The notes under the pieces are model-generated. The model saw only the letters and a list, made by a program, of their open reading frames with translations, ran no database searches and had not been told where the DNA came from. Shown here piece by piece: positions 1 through 10,181 of a stretch of DNA of 64,000 bases. Position 1 is the stretch's first letter; each line of letters starts with the position of its first letter. The DNA comes from Lasiodiplodia sp. COLG20 (lineage: Eukaryota; Ascomycota; Dothideomycetes; Botryosphaeriales; Botryosphaeriaceae), in the NCBI GenBank assembly GCA_009801085.1, contig VNWV01000008.1:1736001-1800000 (forward strand), written 5' to 3'. The translations under genes and the position numbers were made by a program.

Positions 1-1616
1 GGATTGCGTCGTCACCGGCGATCTGTGGGTCTCGGCACCAAGCTGCTGCCTGCACTCGAAACCTTCTGGAAACTTGGCATTTCCGCAAGAGGCATGACGA
101 GCTGCTGCTTGGCCGCTCGGACGCGTACGGCTAAAAGCCTTATGGCCTCGACAAACCACGTGGCGGCTCTCCTGGTACCTGATGAGCCGAGCGCCTGGCT
201 CCCCCTTCCATCGCCTGTGATACTTGGGTGATGGGGAGCCGCCGAAGACCGCGATGCTCCCCACCCAGCGGCGTACAGCAGCACTAATGCAGCATCGACG
301 CTGCCTTGTGTCTCAGGAACCGTGCGGGCGTCTCAGTGAGCGCAGCGTGCATTTGCCACCGCCATACAGATGGGTGCTGCAGCCGAAGAACAGGGGCCGC
401 CTATGCCCCGGCTCTTTTTTCTTGGGGGAAAACAGCATATGTGGGCAATGGAAAGAATGTACACTTGTCAATGCCACATCTAAATCACCCACGACACAGC
501 GGAAGACAAAACCACGCTCGCCTTTGGCTGCAATACCCCCTGCAGCAAGACGCGCCTGGTCCCATCAAGCAGGCCGTCGTCTGCACAGTGCCGCATTTGT
601 TTCAGCTGCAGAGCCGCAAGTGGGTCAGCTACTCGGGGCTGAGCGTGAGTTTTCGGTTGCGCTGGCTCCTCATTCCCAGAACCTCAAGTCAGCAAAGAGA
701 TAAGCACTAGCGCAAGGTCCAGACAGAGTTGCGCCATCGTCGACGGTTTCTCTTTCTCTCTGCAGCAACGCTCGTCATGGGGAGGCTGCATGCCAAGGAT
801 AATTTTTGCACTGCGCGTGATGCACCTCTGAGCTCGAGCCTTGGGTATGATGCACTCGAATGCCGCGCGCGCGAGAGTGCGCTCTCCACGCCAAGACAAA
901 ATCCCCCCGGTTGCACAGAGGGGCGCAGTCTCATGAGCGCCGGCCGGCAGAGCATCCCCGCGCCTGCAGGAGTTCAACCCCCAAGCCACAGCCCGATCTT
1001 CAGGACCGCGCCACGACAACGCATATTCTGTCCCTGCCTGCAAACCATGGCCCTGGGGTGCATGCACGTCGTCCGGTTGGCTGTGCTTGAGCTGGCCCTC
1101 CCGCGCGCCCCGAGTCCATCCTCACGCACGGTCGACAGCGCAAATGCCAGACAAGAAGGCAACCTGCAGGCAGCAAAAACGCCGCCCAGGGTTTGCCTGC
1201 CGTGCTGCGTATAGAGAGACAGAGAGTGCATGTGCTCTGGCTCCTTTTAACGGCTTCGAAATCCGCTCCAGTCGACATTCGTTCTTCTCAACGCTCCTTT
1301 TGCTTGCTCGTTGCACCATCCGGGTTTGTCTCTCCTTCTCAGGTACTCGGACATTTGCGGCTTGTACGACGCACGTCTTACAAGCGCCTCTCTCGTCAGC
1401 CCTGTACGGCTGCGCCGTCTTCTATAAAGTAAATGGTCGAGCTGGATCTGCGGCTGCGACCAGCTTCCATCAACTTGCCTATCTCGAAATCCATGCGCTG
1501 CCTGATCTTCTTCCCATCTTCTTGCTTTACACGGTTGGCTCACCTAGTGGCGCCGGTGCACCATCGCTGGCAGTTTTGAGGACTCTCTGCCGGCTCTCAA
1601 CCGTCCGTCTTCCATC
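1..1616. other. Spacer without a supported gene
   Basis: I see no open frame here with recognisable protein character. The several overlapping 60-210 codon frames have arginine/serine/proline composition typical of GC-rich noncoding DNA. The right end probably serves as promoter and 5' leader of the gene starting at 1617. A TATAAA at 1423-1428 lies about 190 bp before that ATG, followed by pyrimidine-rich sequence. The left edge of the window may cut an upstream gene's leader or trailer. Confidence 0.5.
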
Positions 1617-2236
1617 ATGGCATGCCCGATCCATGACTCGTCCGAGTCCAACGTGCCGCAGTTCCCATCAGACGCCAGCGTGGAATGCCGCCAGCAAGAC
1701 TCCGAACAAAGTCCTCAATGCCTGAATCGAGCCGCCGCAACGGACAATGCTGCCGAGCAGAACCCCAACGCCGTTCATTGCCACGGATGCGAGGCTACCG
1801 GCCACGATGCAGAGGGTGACTCACCCGAAGCCTGCCGTGCCTTTGATGGTGACAGTAGTGAGCTCTCCCCGTGACCGAGCCGAGACATGGTTCTAACATA
1901 GCGCCAGCTTCTACCAATGCGGCAGATTTGGATACGCCCGATTCTTCGTCTGATGAGCGATCCGAAATATTCTGTCCGTCGTCTCGCAACTCAGCCTCCC
2001 ATTTTTCGGACGGATCTACCGCCAGTGATGACGGTTCCACCACAGGTGCCAGCTCCGGCTACGCTTCGGATGCTGTGCACGAGCGGTTCTTGGCCTGCGA
2101 TGGCCCATGGTCGACGTACAACCGCAGACTCGAGATGCCGACCTACGAGTACGATCATCATCAGCTCAGGCCTGTTATTTGCGATTACGATTATGATGTT
2201 ACATCCTGCGTAGAGCAGGCATATACGCCCTTCTGA
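1617..2236 (+). CDS. Hypothetical Ser/Asp-rich small protein, two exons
   Basis: I do not recognise this gene. The model joins exon 1617-1857 to exon 1902-2236 across a 44-nt intron. The donor is GTGAGC, a CTAAC branch site lies near 1893, and the acceptor is TAG at 1899-1901. Both halves are open and the splice keeps frame (phase 1), giving 191 residues. The first exon is Cys/Gln/Asp-rich with an HCHGC pair. The second has a Ser/Asp-rich acidic centre and ends in a Tyr/Asp-rich stretch (YEYDHH, CDYDYD). No signal peptide or membrane segment is seen. The precise splice and composition change argue for a real gene, but there is no homology support. An element copy begins only about 9 bp after the stop. 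It could also be a fragment of a longer gene with more 5' exons. Confidence 0.5.
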
Positions 2237-2705
2237 CGAGCCCAATGCGGTAGCCGAAGCAATTGCCCGGACGTAAATTGTGCATTCACGCCCGGATGGT
2301 AGCTTCGACTACCTACGTATGTTGTTGTTCTTCATGAGGCATGGATACCCCTTCATGTTCTAAGCCGCTAGCCACCTGAAACAAAATCAATTCTCGGCTT
2401 TGGCTTGATTCTTCGGGGGGTTTTTCTTTTCTGTTTTGTTTTGGCCCATCTCTCTGGGCAACACGCACGCGTGCAGCCTCGTTATGTTTCAGATAGGTGT
2501 GCGCTCTGAATGCGATTCTTTTCAGTTAAGGCTTTCCCCGCGTCGGTCGACCTACCAGGTAGGCGCGGTCCGGCTCGGGATCGTCGGACCCGCTCGCCGG
2601 GGCAATGCTTGGCCGAGAAGCGAGCGCGACGTAGGTCGTTCTGCATACATCACCGCTTCCTTTCACCCACCTTTCCTCGCGGCGAAGCGATCACAGCGCC
2701 AACTA
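2237..2705. other. Spacer with one element copy and the SDHAF1 promoter
   Basis: Apart from the element copy at 2245-2351, this spacer holds T-rich sequence (2410-2445) and then GC-rich sequence directly before the ATG at 2706. Open frames entering from 2436 and 2510 overlap the first SDHAF1 exon but show no protein character before it. Confidence 0.5.
2245..2351 (+). repeat. Dispersed palindromic element, copy A
   Basis: The inverted arms are AGCCGAAGCAATTGCCCGG at about 2252-2270 and CCCGGATGGTAGCTTCG at about 2291-2307. They are followed by the family's right flank, ACGTATGTTGTTGTTC, then GAGGCATGGATACCCC. Left flank sequence is missing or too diverged. It lies immediately 3' of the hypothetical gene ending at 2236 and may form part of its trailer. 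Confidence 0.65.
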
Positions 2706-3169
2706 ATGCCGAGATATTCAGGGCTGCAGAGAGACGTCCTGTCGCTCTATCGACAGTGCTTGAGGGTTGCCCGCACCAAGCCTCAGGTAAGTTCCGACCG
2801 GGAGCGGCGAAACGGATGACGTGTTTGACCCTTGGCTGCGCAGGAGACGAGGAAGCATTTTGAGCAATTCGCAAGGTCAGTGCATTCGCTTTCTTACGTG
2901 ATGGAGGCATGGGGCGGGGCTGGGCTCTGCTGTTGGGTTTGGAAATGTACTCAGCTGCCGAATTTTCCGCTGAATTCCCCTCCAAAAAAAAAAAAAAGAA
3001 AGCACTTCGCGCTTCTCGTCGCAATGCACTGACACAACGCAGGCAGGAGTTTGAGAGGAATCTCGGCATCGAAAAGCGAGACTTCGGCGCAATCGAGTAC
3101 ATGCTGCGCAGGGGCCAGAGACAGTTGGAGATCTACGAAGACCCCGGCATTAGAGACATTCATCGATAG
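2706..3169 (+). CDS. SDH6: Succinate dehydrogenase assembly factor 1 (LYR protein)
   Basis: A mitochondrial matrix LYR protein that helps mature the iron-sulfur subunit (Sdh2) of complex II. The exons are 2706-2786, 2844-2875 and 3043-3169. Intron 1 (57 nt) has donor GTAAGT. Intron 2 (167 nt) has GTCAGT, a CTGAC branch site and CAG, and contains an A-tract near 2984-2997. The 79-residue product is typical of Sdh6/SDHAF1. The LYR tripeptide is at residues 14-16 in VLSLYRQCLR. A KHFEQFARQEF segment follows, then the DFGAIEYMLRRGQRQLE region that matches the conserved C-terminal part of the family. The tiny middle exon is fixed by frame on both sides. The adjacent alternative acceptor three bases downstream would drop an Arg codon and cannot be excluded. 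Confidence 0.88.
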
Positions 3170-3415
3170 CAATACCTACCTAGTAAGCTTCTTGTCGTTT
3201 CGAGATTGCGGGTGCACGTGACCCGGTCTTGGCAGAGAAGGTGCTAGAGAGGTCCGGGCGGTTCGCTCGCCGGCCCGCGAGCATCGTCATTGGGGGAACA
3301 CCCCAGAACCATCATGAGATCCCATGGCCATGCTTCCAGCATCTGGACCCATCTCGAAACTGCCATGGGCTTCGCAGAGCAATGCGGCTTTCGTCATGCT
3401 GCGACTCTTCGCAAT

Positions 3416-3423
3416 TTCTAGAA
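3416..3423 (+). promoter_or_regulatory. Heat-shock element core TTCtaGAA
   Basis: TTCTAGAA is the minimal inverted pair of nGAAn units bound by Hsf1. A further TTC at 3408-3410 lies upstream at imperfect spacing. It sits about 80 bp before the ATG of an Hsp20 gene and just upstream of a TATA box, which is where such a site would be expected. Confidence 0.5.
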
Positions 3424-3437
3424 TGGGCTGCACTGTC

Positions 3438-3444
3438 TATATAA
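3438..3444 (+). promoter_or_regulatory. TATA box of the Hsp20 gene
   Basis: TATATAA lies 59 bp upstream of the ATG at 3503. A clear TATA box is unusual among the genes in this window and fits a strongly induced stress gene. Confidence 0.55.
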
Positions 3445-3502
3445 TGTCGCCTGGAGGCCGGCAGCAAGCTCACCAGATCAGAAACGACAAACAACACAGT
3501 TG

Positions 3503-4189
3503 ATGCAAGCACTGCGACCAACAGCATTCGCACTTCGACGACAACTCCCTCGCGCTTTCAAAGTCACCAAGCCTCTCGTCTCTCCAGTCCACACAATGTC
3601 CATGTTCCCGCGCTTCACTCAGGAGTTTTCTCCTCTCTTCCGCCTCCTCGACGACTATGACCGGGCCTCTCGCAGCACTCCCTTCGCCCAGGCCGCCCAG
3701 GGCCTGAGGTCCTTCACCCCCAAGTTCGACGTCGTCGAGAAGAAGGAGAACTACGAGCTCCACGGCGAGCTTCCCGGCATCGCCCAGGAAAACATCAACA
3801 TCGAATGGTCCGACTCCAACACCCTGACCATCTCCGGCCGCGTCGAGCACCGCTCAGAGCGTGGCGAGCGCCCTCGCGGCTTCATCGAGGCCGAGGAGCA
3901 CAACGAGCAACACTACCACAAGCCCACCGTCGAGGATGAGCAGCCCCCGGCCGACGGTACTTCGAGCCAAGAGGTCACCAAGACCAACCAGAACAAGGAC
4001 GTCGGCAAGTCCACCGATGAAGCCAAGTACTGGGTTAGCGAACGCTCTGTCGGCGAGTTCCACCGCTCCTTCAGCTTCCCTGGGCGCGTCGACCAGGAAA
4101 ACGTCAAGGCCAGCCTGAAAGACGGCGTCCTCTCCATCCTCGTCCCCAAGGCGCAGGCCCCCAAGTCCCGCAGGATCAACATTGAGTAA
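3503..4189 (+). CDS. Small heat-shock protein, Hsp20/alpha-crystallin family (Hsp30 type)
   Basis: An ATP-independent chaperone of 228 residues, with no intron. The alpha-crystallin domain starts at about residue 72 (FTPKFDVVEKKENYELHGEL), continues to LTISGRVEHR near 108-117, and resumes at about 180 with GEFHRSFSFPGRVD and the signature KDGVLSILVPK at 207-216. Between the halves lies a roughly 60-residue Glu/Gln/Thr-rich insert, a feature of fungal Hsp30 proteins. The first 26 residues (MQALRPTAFALRRQLPRAFK...) are basic and Ser/Thr/Ala-rich without acids, like a mitochondrial presequence. In-frame ATGs at residues 32 and 34 could start a cytosolic form. The heat-shock element and TATA box upstream support heat induction. 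Confidence 0.9.
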   Translation: MQALRPTAFALRRQLPRAFKVTKPLVSPVHTMSMFPRFTQEFSPLFRLLDDYDRASRSTPFAQAAQGLRSFTPKFDVVEKKENYELHGELPGIAQENINIEWSDSNTLTISGRVEHRSERGERPRGFIEAEEHNEQHYHKPTVEDEQPPADGTSSQEVTKTNQNKDVGKSTDEAKYWVSERSVGEFHRSFSFPGRVDQENVKASLKDGVLSILVPKAQAPKSRRINIE

Positions 4190-4713
4190 TGGCTTGAACG
4201 CCGCCGCGGTGTCCTCCGAGACTGTGATGGCGATGCGTCACAACGGCAGGTCTTCGATGGGACCTTTCCTTCATTTACAATCGCATATGTTAATGGCATA
4301 GTTTTGGAGTTGTGGGCTTATGAATGACGATGGAACATTCTTTGAAACCGATGGCTATTTTTTGTACATGGCTCAATTTAGTATTCTTTTCGACTTTCCA
4401 AATGCTGTCAATGAAAAAGACTTGTGCAATGTGATGACGAAGTCCAGCGGCAACGACTTTTTGCTGTCAGGGTCTTGAAGGTAGGGCTGAGGCGGCGTCG
4501 GCGGCGAAGCTTTTCCATTGCGCGCTTGGAAGTGCAACCTCCGCCCGCAGCTACACCTCCGACTCCTCCATCCTCCACCAGCCACACTCGAGTGCCTCGT
4601 CGACTGCGCTTCAACAACAGAGCGTAGTGCCGTGCTCCTTGGATTTACCTATATTGATCTTGCTATATACCCATCTACTTATTGGTCCACCTAATTCACC
4701 TCACTCCAGCACA
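4190..4713. other. Spacer between Hsp20 and RPB11
   Basis: No supported gene. The first part is probably the 3' trailer of Hsp20. The part after 4480 is GC-rich and then pyrimidine-rich (4540-4700), consistent with the RPB11 promoter and leader. Confidence 0.5.
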
Positions 4714-5486
4714 ATGAACGCTCCCGACAGGTACGCACTCTTCTCTAGCCTCACAGTTTGCTTCTCTCACCTCTGGCCACGCACCTGCCGTTTTCTATTC
4801 CCTCTTGCCGGTTTGCACCTTCCCTTCCGCGATCCACTCTGGTGCGCTGCGACGGCACGCCCCGCCTTCTAATGCCACTCGCCCGCCCGCATCCAAGCCC
4901 TCTTGTCTCTCGCCGCCAACACCTCGCGCAACGCACCAACGTTTTTCGCACGCAATTCTTGTCGCACACACCGCGCTTGTTGGCCACCATGAGCCCGTGG
5001 ATTTGTACTGAGCTGTTCTGGGACAGGTTCGAGCTCTTCCTGCTCGGCGATGGCGAGAAGAAGGTCGAGATGAAGCATGACACCCGTACGTACAAATTCC
5101 CCGCTCGCCCGCCCACTTCGCAACCGCCGTCCCACGCATCCAAGTTCACGAAACATGGCTAAAATGACCCCTCTATGGGTGCCGTCGACGTCGCAGGCGT
5201 ACCGAACACTGCCATATTCACCTTCAACAAGGAGGACCACACACTTGCGAATCTGCTAGCCGCGCGTCTGCACAAGTACAAGTACGTCACATTCGCGGGC
5301 TACAAGGTGCCGCACCCGCTCTTTGCCCGCTTCGAGCTGCGCGTCGGCACCGACGGCACCGTCGCTCCTAAGGAGGCCATTGTCAATGCCTGTCGCGACA
5401 TCGTCCAGGACCTCGAAGTCTTCAGCCGCGAGTTCACCAAAGAGATGGAGCTGAAGAAGATTGCCAAGGCTGGTGGCGAGGCCTAA
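4714..5486 (+). CDS. RPB11: RNA polymerase II subunit RPB11
   Basis: The alpha-like subunit that pairs with Rpb3 in the RNA polymerase II assembly platform. The exons are 4714-4730, 5027-5085 and 5197-5486, giving 121 residues, close to yeast Rpb11 at 120. The first exon encodes only MNAPDR with a split Arg codon. Exon 2 gives RFELFLLGDGEKKVEMKHDT and exon 3 VPNTAIFTFNKEDHTLANLL, which together reproduce the Rpb11 N-terminus and the conserved KEDHTL motif. The C-terminal half contains YKVPHPLFARFELRV and a helical tail. Intron 1 (296 nt, donor GTACGC) is by far the longest intron in the window. Intron 2 is 111 nt. A search limited to single open frames would find only exon 3. Confidence 0.93.
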
Positions 5487-6335
5487 ACAAGGGAAGACGG
5501 AAAAGCAACAAGAAAGAGAAGAAGGCAACTCTTTCTTCTTCTCAACAACCCTCTGCGTACGCTTTTGATGGCCCTTCTCGTTGCTGCGCTCAGCCTTTTC
5601 TTTGCCTCTTGGGCTTGAACTAGGTTGCGCGGAGGGTTCTAGCTCCAGCTTGGGGGCTTTGGCTCGCCTTACTTGCACCCGCTATGACAGCAGCCGGAAG
5701 TATCAACAATTGTCTGCTTTTTCTCTCTTTCCACATCCTCCGACTTATCCAGGGCGGAACAAGGCCTTTTAATTTTCCAATTTCAAACCCCCACGAAACG
5801 AAAAATGCATGCATGGAGCAAGGAGTTACAAAGGACATGGCGTAATACAAAGACGAAGATTTGGGCTTGGCTAAGAACGCCTAGGCCTGGGCTGGTGTGT
5901 AAACGGTTCTTCATGGGAGGACAACGTCACAATGCTCTGGTGTTTTTTTTTTTTTTGCTACTCGCAGCTTATTTAGCGCAACAGAGGACAGCATGAGGAA
6001 AATTAGAAATGCATATCGTCATCAACATCCAACGCCTTGGATTACTAACTTGTTTCTGAGTGAACATGCACGTTTGAGGTCCTGAACCTTTTTCGACAAG
6101 CAAAGTTGATTTGCCCATTCCCAGTCTAGCTAGCCTATAGAATCACTTTATCATCGTCATCGCATTTTTTGTAGTGGTATAAACCGTGCCAAAGTCCCAA
6201 TCATGTTAAAAAGAAACATTTCAACGCCCTTCCTCATGAAAAAAAAAAAACAAATCAAAGAGCCTGAGCACATAGGAACATGTGCAATCGCCCGCCGCTG
6301 GCCTGTCTCGCCGCCATGTTAAGCCTGCCACTCGC
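5487..6335. other. Convergent 3' spacer RPB11 / ADE
   Basis: Tail-to-tail spacer. It contains a T-tract at 5942-5956 and an A-tract at 6240-6250, each plausibly part of a 3' end. It becomes AT-rich after about 5940. No gene is supported. Confidence 0.55.
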
Positions 6336-8503
6336 TTAGTGGTGGAACAAGCGGATGTGCTGCTCGACGAAGGTGATGCCGAGCTTCTCAGCGGTTGAGA
6401 AGACGAATTGGTCGTTCTGCGAACCGCTGGGAGCAGCAATGTACTTGACTCCAGTGCGAGCGGCACGGTAGACGTTATCGATGAAGGGGAACTTTTTGTC
6501 GGTGTCAGCAAAATGCATTGGCAGATATATCTGTGTATTGGTGGTGGAAACTTACGAAAGCGTCACTGCTGACAGCAACCTCGCTGAGCTTGGAAAGCCA
6601 CTCGGCCCTCTCCTCCTTGGTGAAAAGCTTAGGGACCTCCTCAAAGAAGCCTTCGAAATCCTCGCGCTCAGGACCCGACTCGGGAACGGAGCCGCTGCAG
6701 AGCAGATCGATGGCGTTGCTCTTGTCGGGACGCTTTGTGCCCTTCTTGAACTTGAGGTTGAGCGTACGCTCATGGAAACGCATCCACCAGTTGTCAGCCT
6801 TGTCGCCAGCAAGACGAGTGCAGTGGATGCGGCTCTGTTGGCCGGCACCGAGACCAACGACCTGACCGTTAAGAGCGTAGCAGACCGAGTTGGACTGAGT
6901 GTACTTGAGAGCAATGGTAGCAACGGTAAGGTCACGAAGAGCCGATTCGGGAAGGCTGCCATCCTTGGGGGTGATGATGGTGCTAAAGGTGGCAGGCGTG
7001 ACCTTGGCATCGTTGCGGTGCTGCGTAAGGTTGATGCCGTAGACGGTGCGAGTCTCCATCGCCGGAGGCTCAAACTCAGGGTTCATCTGGAGAACAAGGT
7101 ACTTGCCGCCCTTCTTCTTCTTGAGAATCTCAAGAGCTTCAGGCTGGTAGCCGGGGGCAATGACACCGTCAGAAACCTCGCGGGAGATGATTTTAGCAGT
7201 AGGGACATCGACCTCATCAGAGAGAGCGATCATGTCGCCGAAGCTGGACATGCGGTCGGCACCACGAGCCCTGGCGTAAGCCTGAGCGAGGCCGGACTTC
7301 TCGATCCCCTCAATGTCATCGACCATGTACACCTTCCTCTCGGCCTCAGAAAGCGGAACGCCGATGGAAGCACCAGCAGGAGAGACGTGCTTGAAGGAGG
7401 CAGCAGCGGGGAGGTTCAGAGCGTTCTTAAGTTCCTTTACCAGCGGCCAGGCGTTCAGGGCATCAAGAAGATTGACATAGCCAGGAGCACCGCCGAGGAC
7501 CTTGAAAGGAAGGTGGCCATCACGGACGAAGGCAGCGGCGGGCTTCTGGTGGGGGTTGGTACCATAGCGCAGGGAGGCAAGCTGAGTGCCATCGCCAGCG
7601 TACTGCTTACGGAAGAAGTCGGAGATGGCAGTGTCGTAGTCGGCAGTGTGGGAGAAGGCCTTCAGAGCGTAAAGCTGCCTCTTCTGCTCGGAAATCTCAC
7701 CCTTCTGCTCGAGTTCGGTGAGGAAGTCGTGGTAGTCCTCCGGGTCGGACAGGATGGTGACCCTGCTGTGGTTCTTGGCGGCAGCACGGAGCAAGGTGAC
7801 GCCGCCAATGTCGATGTCCTCGACAGCCTCGGGGATGGTTACGTTGATCTTGGAAACGGTCTCCTGGAAGGGGTAGCTGGGCGGGATACGGTCAGCAATC
7901 TTTGGCCGTGGAATGGAGGGGGAGAGATGCGTACAGATTGCAGATGCAGAAGTCAATCTTCTTGATGTTCTGGTCGGCCTGGCAGTACAATTAGACAGAG
8001 GTGCGTCGTAGCGACCGGATTACTCACAAGGTCCTGCTGGTCCGAAGGGACCTCACGGGCGAGAAGGCCGCCGTGGACAGCCGGGTGCAGTGTCTTGACA
8101 CGGCCGCCCAGCATCTCGGGAGCCTTGGTGATGGCGGAAATGTCCTCGACAGGGAAGCCACCCTCCCTGATCATCTTGGCGGTGCCGCCAGAGGCCAGGA
8201 CCCTGGGCACGTGTCAGCCGGACACACCTAGTCATGGTGAGGGCCTCCATCTCAATTGAGGCTGACGCGAGGCTGGAGACGAATACTGACCTCACATTGT
8301 TCTTGACGAGACCCTTGGTCAGATCGAGAAGGCCCTGTGTGACAATTGTCAATGCTTCGATTGGCTTAGGCGCAATGCGGGGTGCTGCGCACGTACGGTC
8401 TTGTTGAAGACGCTGATGATGGCTGGGCACGAGGTCAGCGGGGTTGCAAGCGCACAGCAGCGGCAAGCGGCATACCGATCTTCTGCGACGCGTCGGAAGC
8501 CAT
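6336..8503 (-). CDS. ADE17: Bifunctional AICAR transformylase / IMP cyclohydrolase
   Basis: Catalyses the last two steps of de novo purine synthesis: formylation of AICAR with 10-formyl-THF and ring closure to IMP, in the cytosol. Exons, in transcript order, are 8503-8476, 8422-8397, 8334-8291, 8202-8028, 7978-7935, 7876-6556 and 6491-6336. The six introns are 49-88 nt. The total is 597 residues (yeast Ade17 has 592). The N-terminal cyclohydrolase domain shows [25 protein letters not shown] and [14 protein letters not shown] (65-78). The transformylase domain shows [12 protein letters not shown] and the catalytic Lys-His pair at 268-269 (ASFKHVSP). The C-terminus is [10 protein letters not shown]...IRLFHH, as in the family. 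The last acceptor (AAAAAG/TTCC) is weak but gives DAF-FPFIDNV exactly as in orthologues. ADE16 and ADE17 cannot be told apart; filamentous fungi usually have one copy. Confidence 0.95.
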
Positions 8504-9267
8504 TGTGAGAGGCGGGCTCGAGCGGGCAATGGCAGCAACGGGGCACGAAACTGGGGTTGAGAGAGGCGAGGAAATTTTGTGGTTTGTTGCTAAGTTTGGC
8601 CGAAATCGCTCTCTCCAAATAATTTGTGCCCCGCGCCGCTGGAAGCACCTGCAGCTGCGTCACCGGGCGCTCGGCTGGCCGGTGCGGTATCCACGTGATG
8701 CACGGCTAATCCCCGGCGCTGCGCCGCACAAAACTTCTCTCGCGCCGCCTCCCTTCCTCTTCTTCATCAAACGCAAAAAATCAACACTCACATAAAAGCA
8801 TTTTCGATGGAGGTCCCTCTACTGGGTTCCCATGAGAACGAAAACCGTCAGCTGAGTGGAGAATGGACTCCAGCGATGGATCTTGGGTGCGGTTCTTCCC
8901 TTGTTCACCATGGGAGGGAGCGCAATGATCCGCCGTACATATCACCCACGGCGCTCTTGAGCGTGAGCTGAGCTCAGCCGTGCCAGCGGCTTGCTATGCA
9001 AGTGATGGCTTGGTGCCACAACCCTGCCCTTTGCGTCGGACTCCTTCGACAGATGCCTAGGATTGCAACGTTTATCTGATTCAATTACTGCTCGCCTTTG
9101 TGGGCTGTTGCAGATACTCCACTGGCGCTGCGGCTCTCAAGCGGATCGAGTTCACCCGTATTATGAACCATTGATCAAGATCCCGGCATAAGAATGATTT
9201 CAGAGTTGCGGTGGGCAAGATGCAGATAAGCACTAGACAGACATCATGATCCTGATACATCTCAGCC

Positions 9268-9323
9268 AAAGCCTAGTGTGGATGTGTTTTTTCGCTCATG
9301 CCATGAAGCAATTGCCTGGACGC
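9268..9323 (+). repeat. Partial dispersed element (left half only)
   Basis: GCCTAGTGTGGATG, a T-run, CGCTCATGCCATG and GAAGCAATTGCCTGGACG match the left flank and left arm of the family (compare the reverse complement of 51906-51969). The match stops abruptly where copy B begins at 9325. It is probably an older copy interrupted by a younger insertion. Confidence 0.5.
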
Positions 9324-9324
9324 A

Positions 9325-9514
9325 CAGAGGGGTATTATATCCGGAGGCTGGCATTAATTTTTTTTTTTCGCTCATGTCATGGGCAGTTGAAGCTATCGCC
9401 CAGACGTGCATGTAGAGTTTTTTATTCGATATTTTCGTCCCACGTTGTTGTTTTCCTTTCTTCTTTTTTTTTTAACAAAAAAGAGGAGAAAAGGCTGAGA
9501 CATATTTATCCTAC
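9325..9514 (+). repeat. Dispersed palindromic element, copy B (near full length)
   Basis: It starts with AGAGGGGTATTATATCC, followed by GGCTGGCATTAA, a T-run, CGCTCATGTCATGGGC and left arm GTTGAAGCTATCGCCCAGACG. The right arm is decayed to TTTTCGTCCCACG. The right flank is GTTGTTGTTTTCC, then GAGAAAAGGCTGAGACATA and TTTATCCTAC. The ends GGGGTATTAT and ATATTTATCC are imperfect inverted repeats of each other. The length of about 190 bp probably approximates the full element. Confidence 0.65.
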
Positions 9515-10181
9515 ACTGATGGAAATGTTGCGCTTAACCTATGGAGATACATGCACTTGAAATAAAGTCATGGTCTCCTCAAACACGGGCGGTTCTTCTT
9601 GCAAGACTGACAGAAATGTCAGAACACCAGTCACCGTATCGTAGCAGAACGGTGGCTGAGAGGATTGGCTTGCGAGCCCGCAGCCTGCAACATCTCAGAC
9701 CGCGTCGTCTTGCCATACATGGAGCAAGCGCTGACGAGGAGCTGAGGTGCCGCAAAGCACGGGTAGGAGTAAGGTTGCAGGAGCAGAGGCAGCCGTGGCG
9801 AGCGAAGCGCGACAAAAATTGGCGAGAAAATTGAACCAGCTAGTGCTGGGGGGACGTGCACTGACGCGCATGACTGGCGACGGCTGCAAGGGCACCGACC
9901 TTCGCAGTCCTTTGCTAACCTGCTCAATCGATCTGATCCAAGGCTTACCGCAAGGCGGTGTATCGTAAATGCTCAGATCCGGCCGCGGGGCGCTGCCGTT
10001 TGCGCGATGCCAGTCGCGCATGGCCCGCGCCGTCAGAAGCTGGGACTATCACCCCGCCGCCTCTCTCCATCTTAAGCTTCCCTCCGCCAGCCCCACTGTC
10101 CCCTCCCGCTACCCCTCCAAACGCATCACCAACCCATTCCCCCGCTCCGTCAGGCACTGCTCCCACCGCAGGACTCTCAAC

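Larger units (their letters stand above)
3170..3502. other. Promoter region of the small heat-shock gene
   Basis: The 333-bp spacer carries a heat-shock-element-like inverted repeat and a TATA box, both listed separately, within 90 bp of the downstream ATG. No gene is seen. Confidence 0.6.
8504..10181. other. Divergent spacer ADE17 / aminopeptidase, with element copies
   Basis: About 1.7 kb between divergently transcribed genes. It holds the element copy at 9325-9514 and a partial copy at 9268-9323. It also holds a GC-rich stretch from 9969 that stays open in frame with the aminopeptidase and may encode an N-terminal extension of it. No independent gene is supported. Confidence 0.5.

Noticed and set aside
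6481..7965. 494-codon open frame antisense to ADE17
   Set aside because: It mirrors the codon bias of the real gene on the other strand, crosses its exons, and its composition (Val/Gly/Leu/Asp-rich) matches no family.
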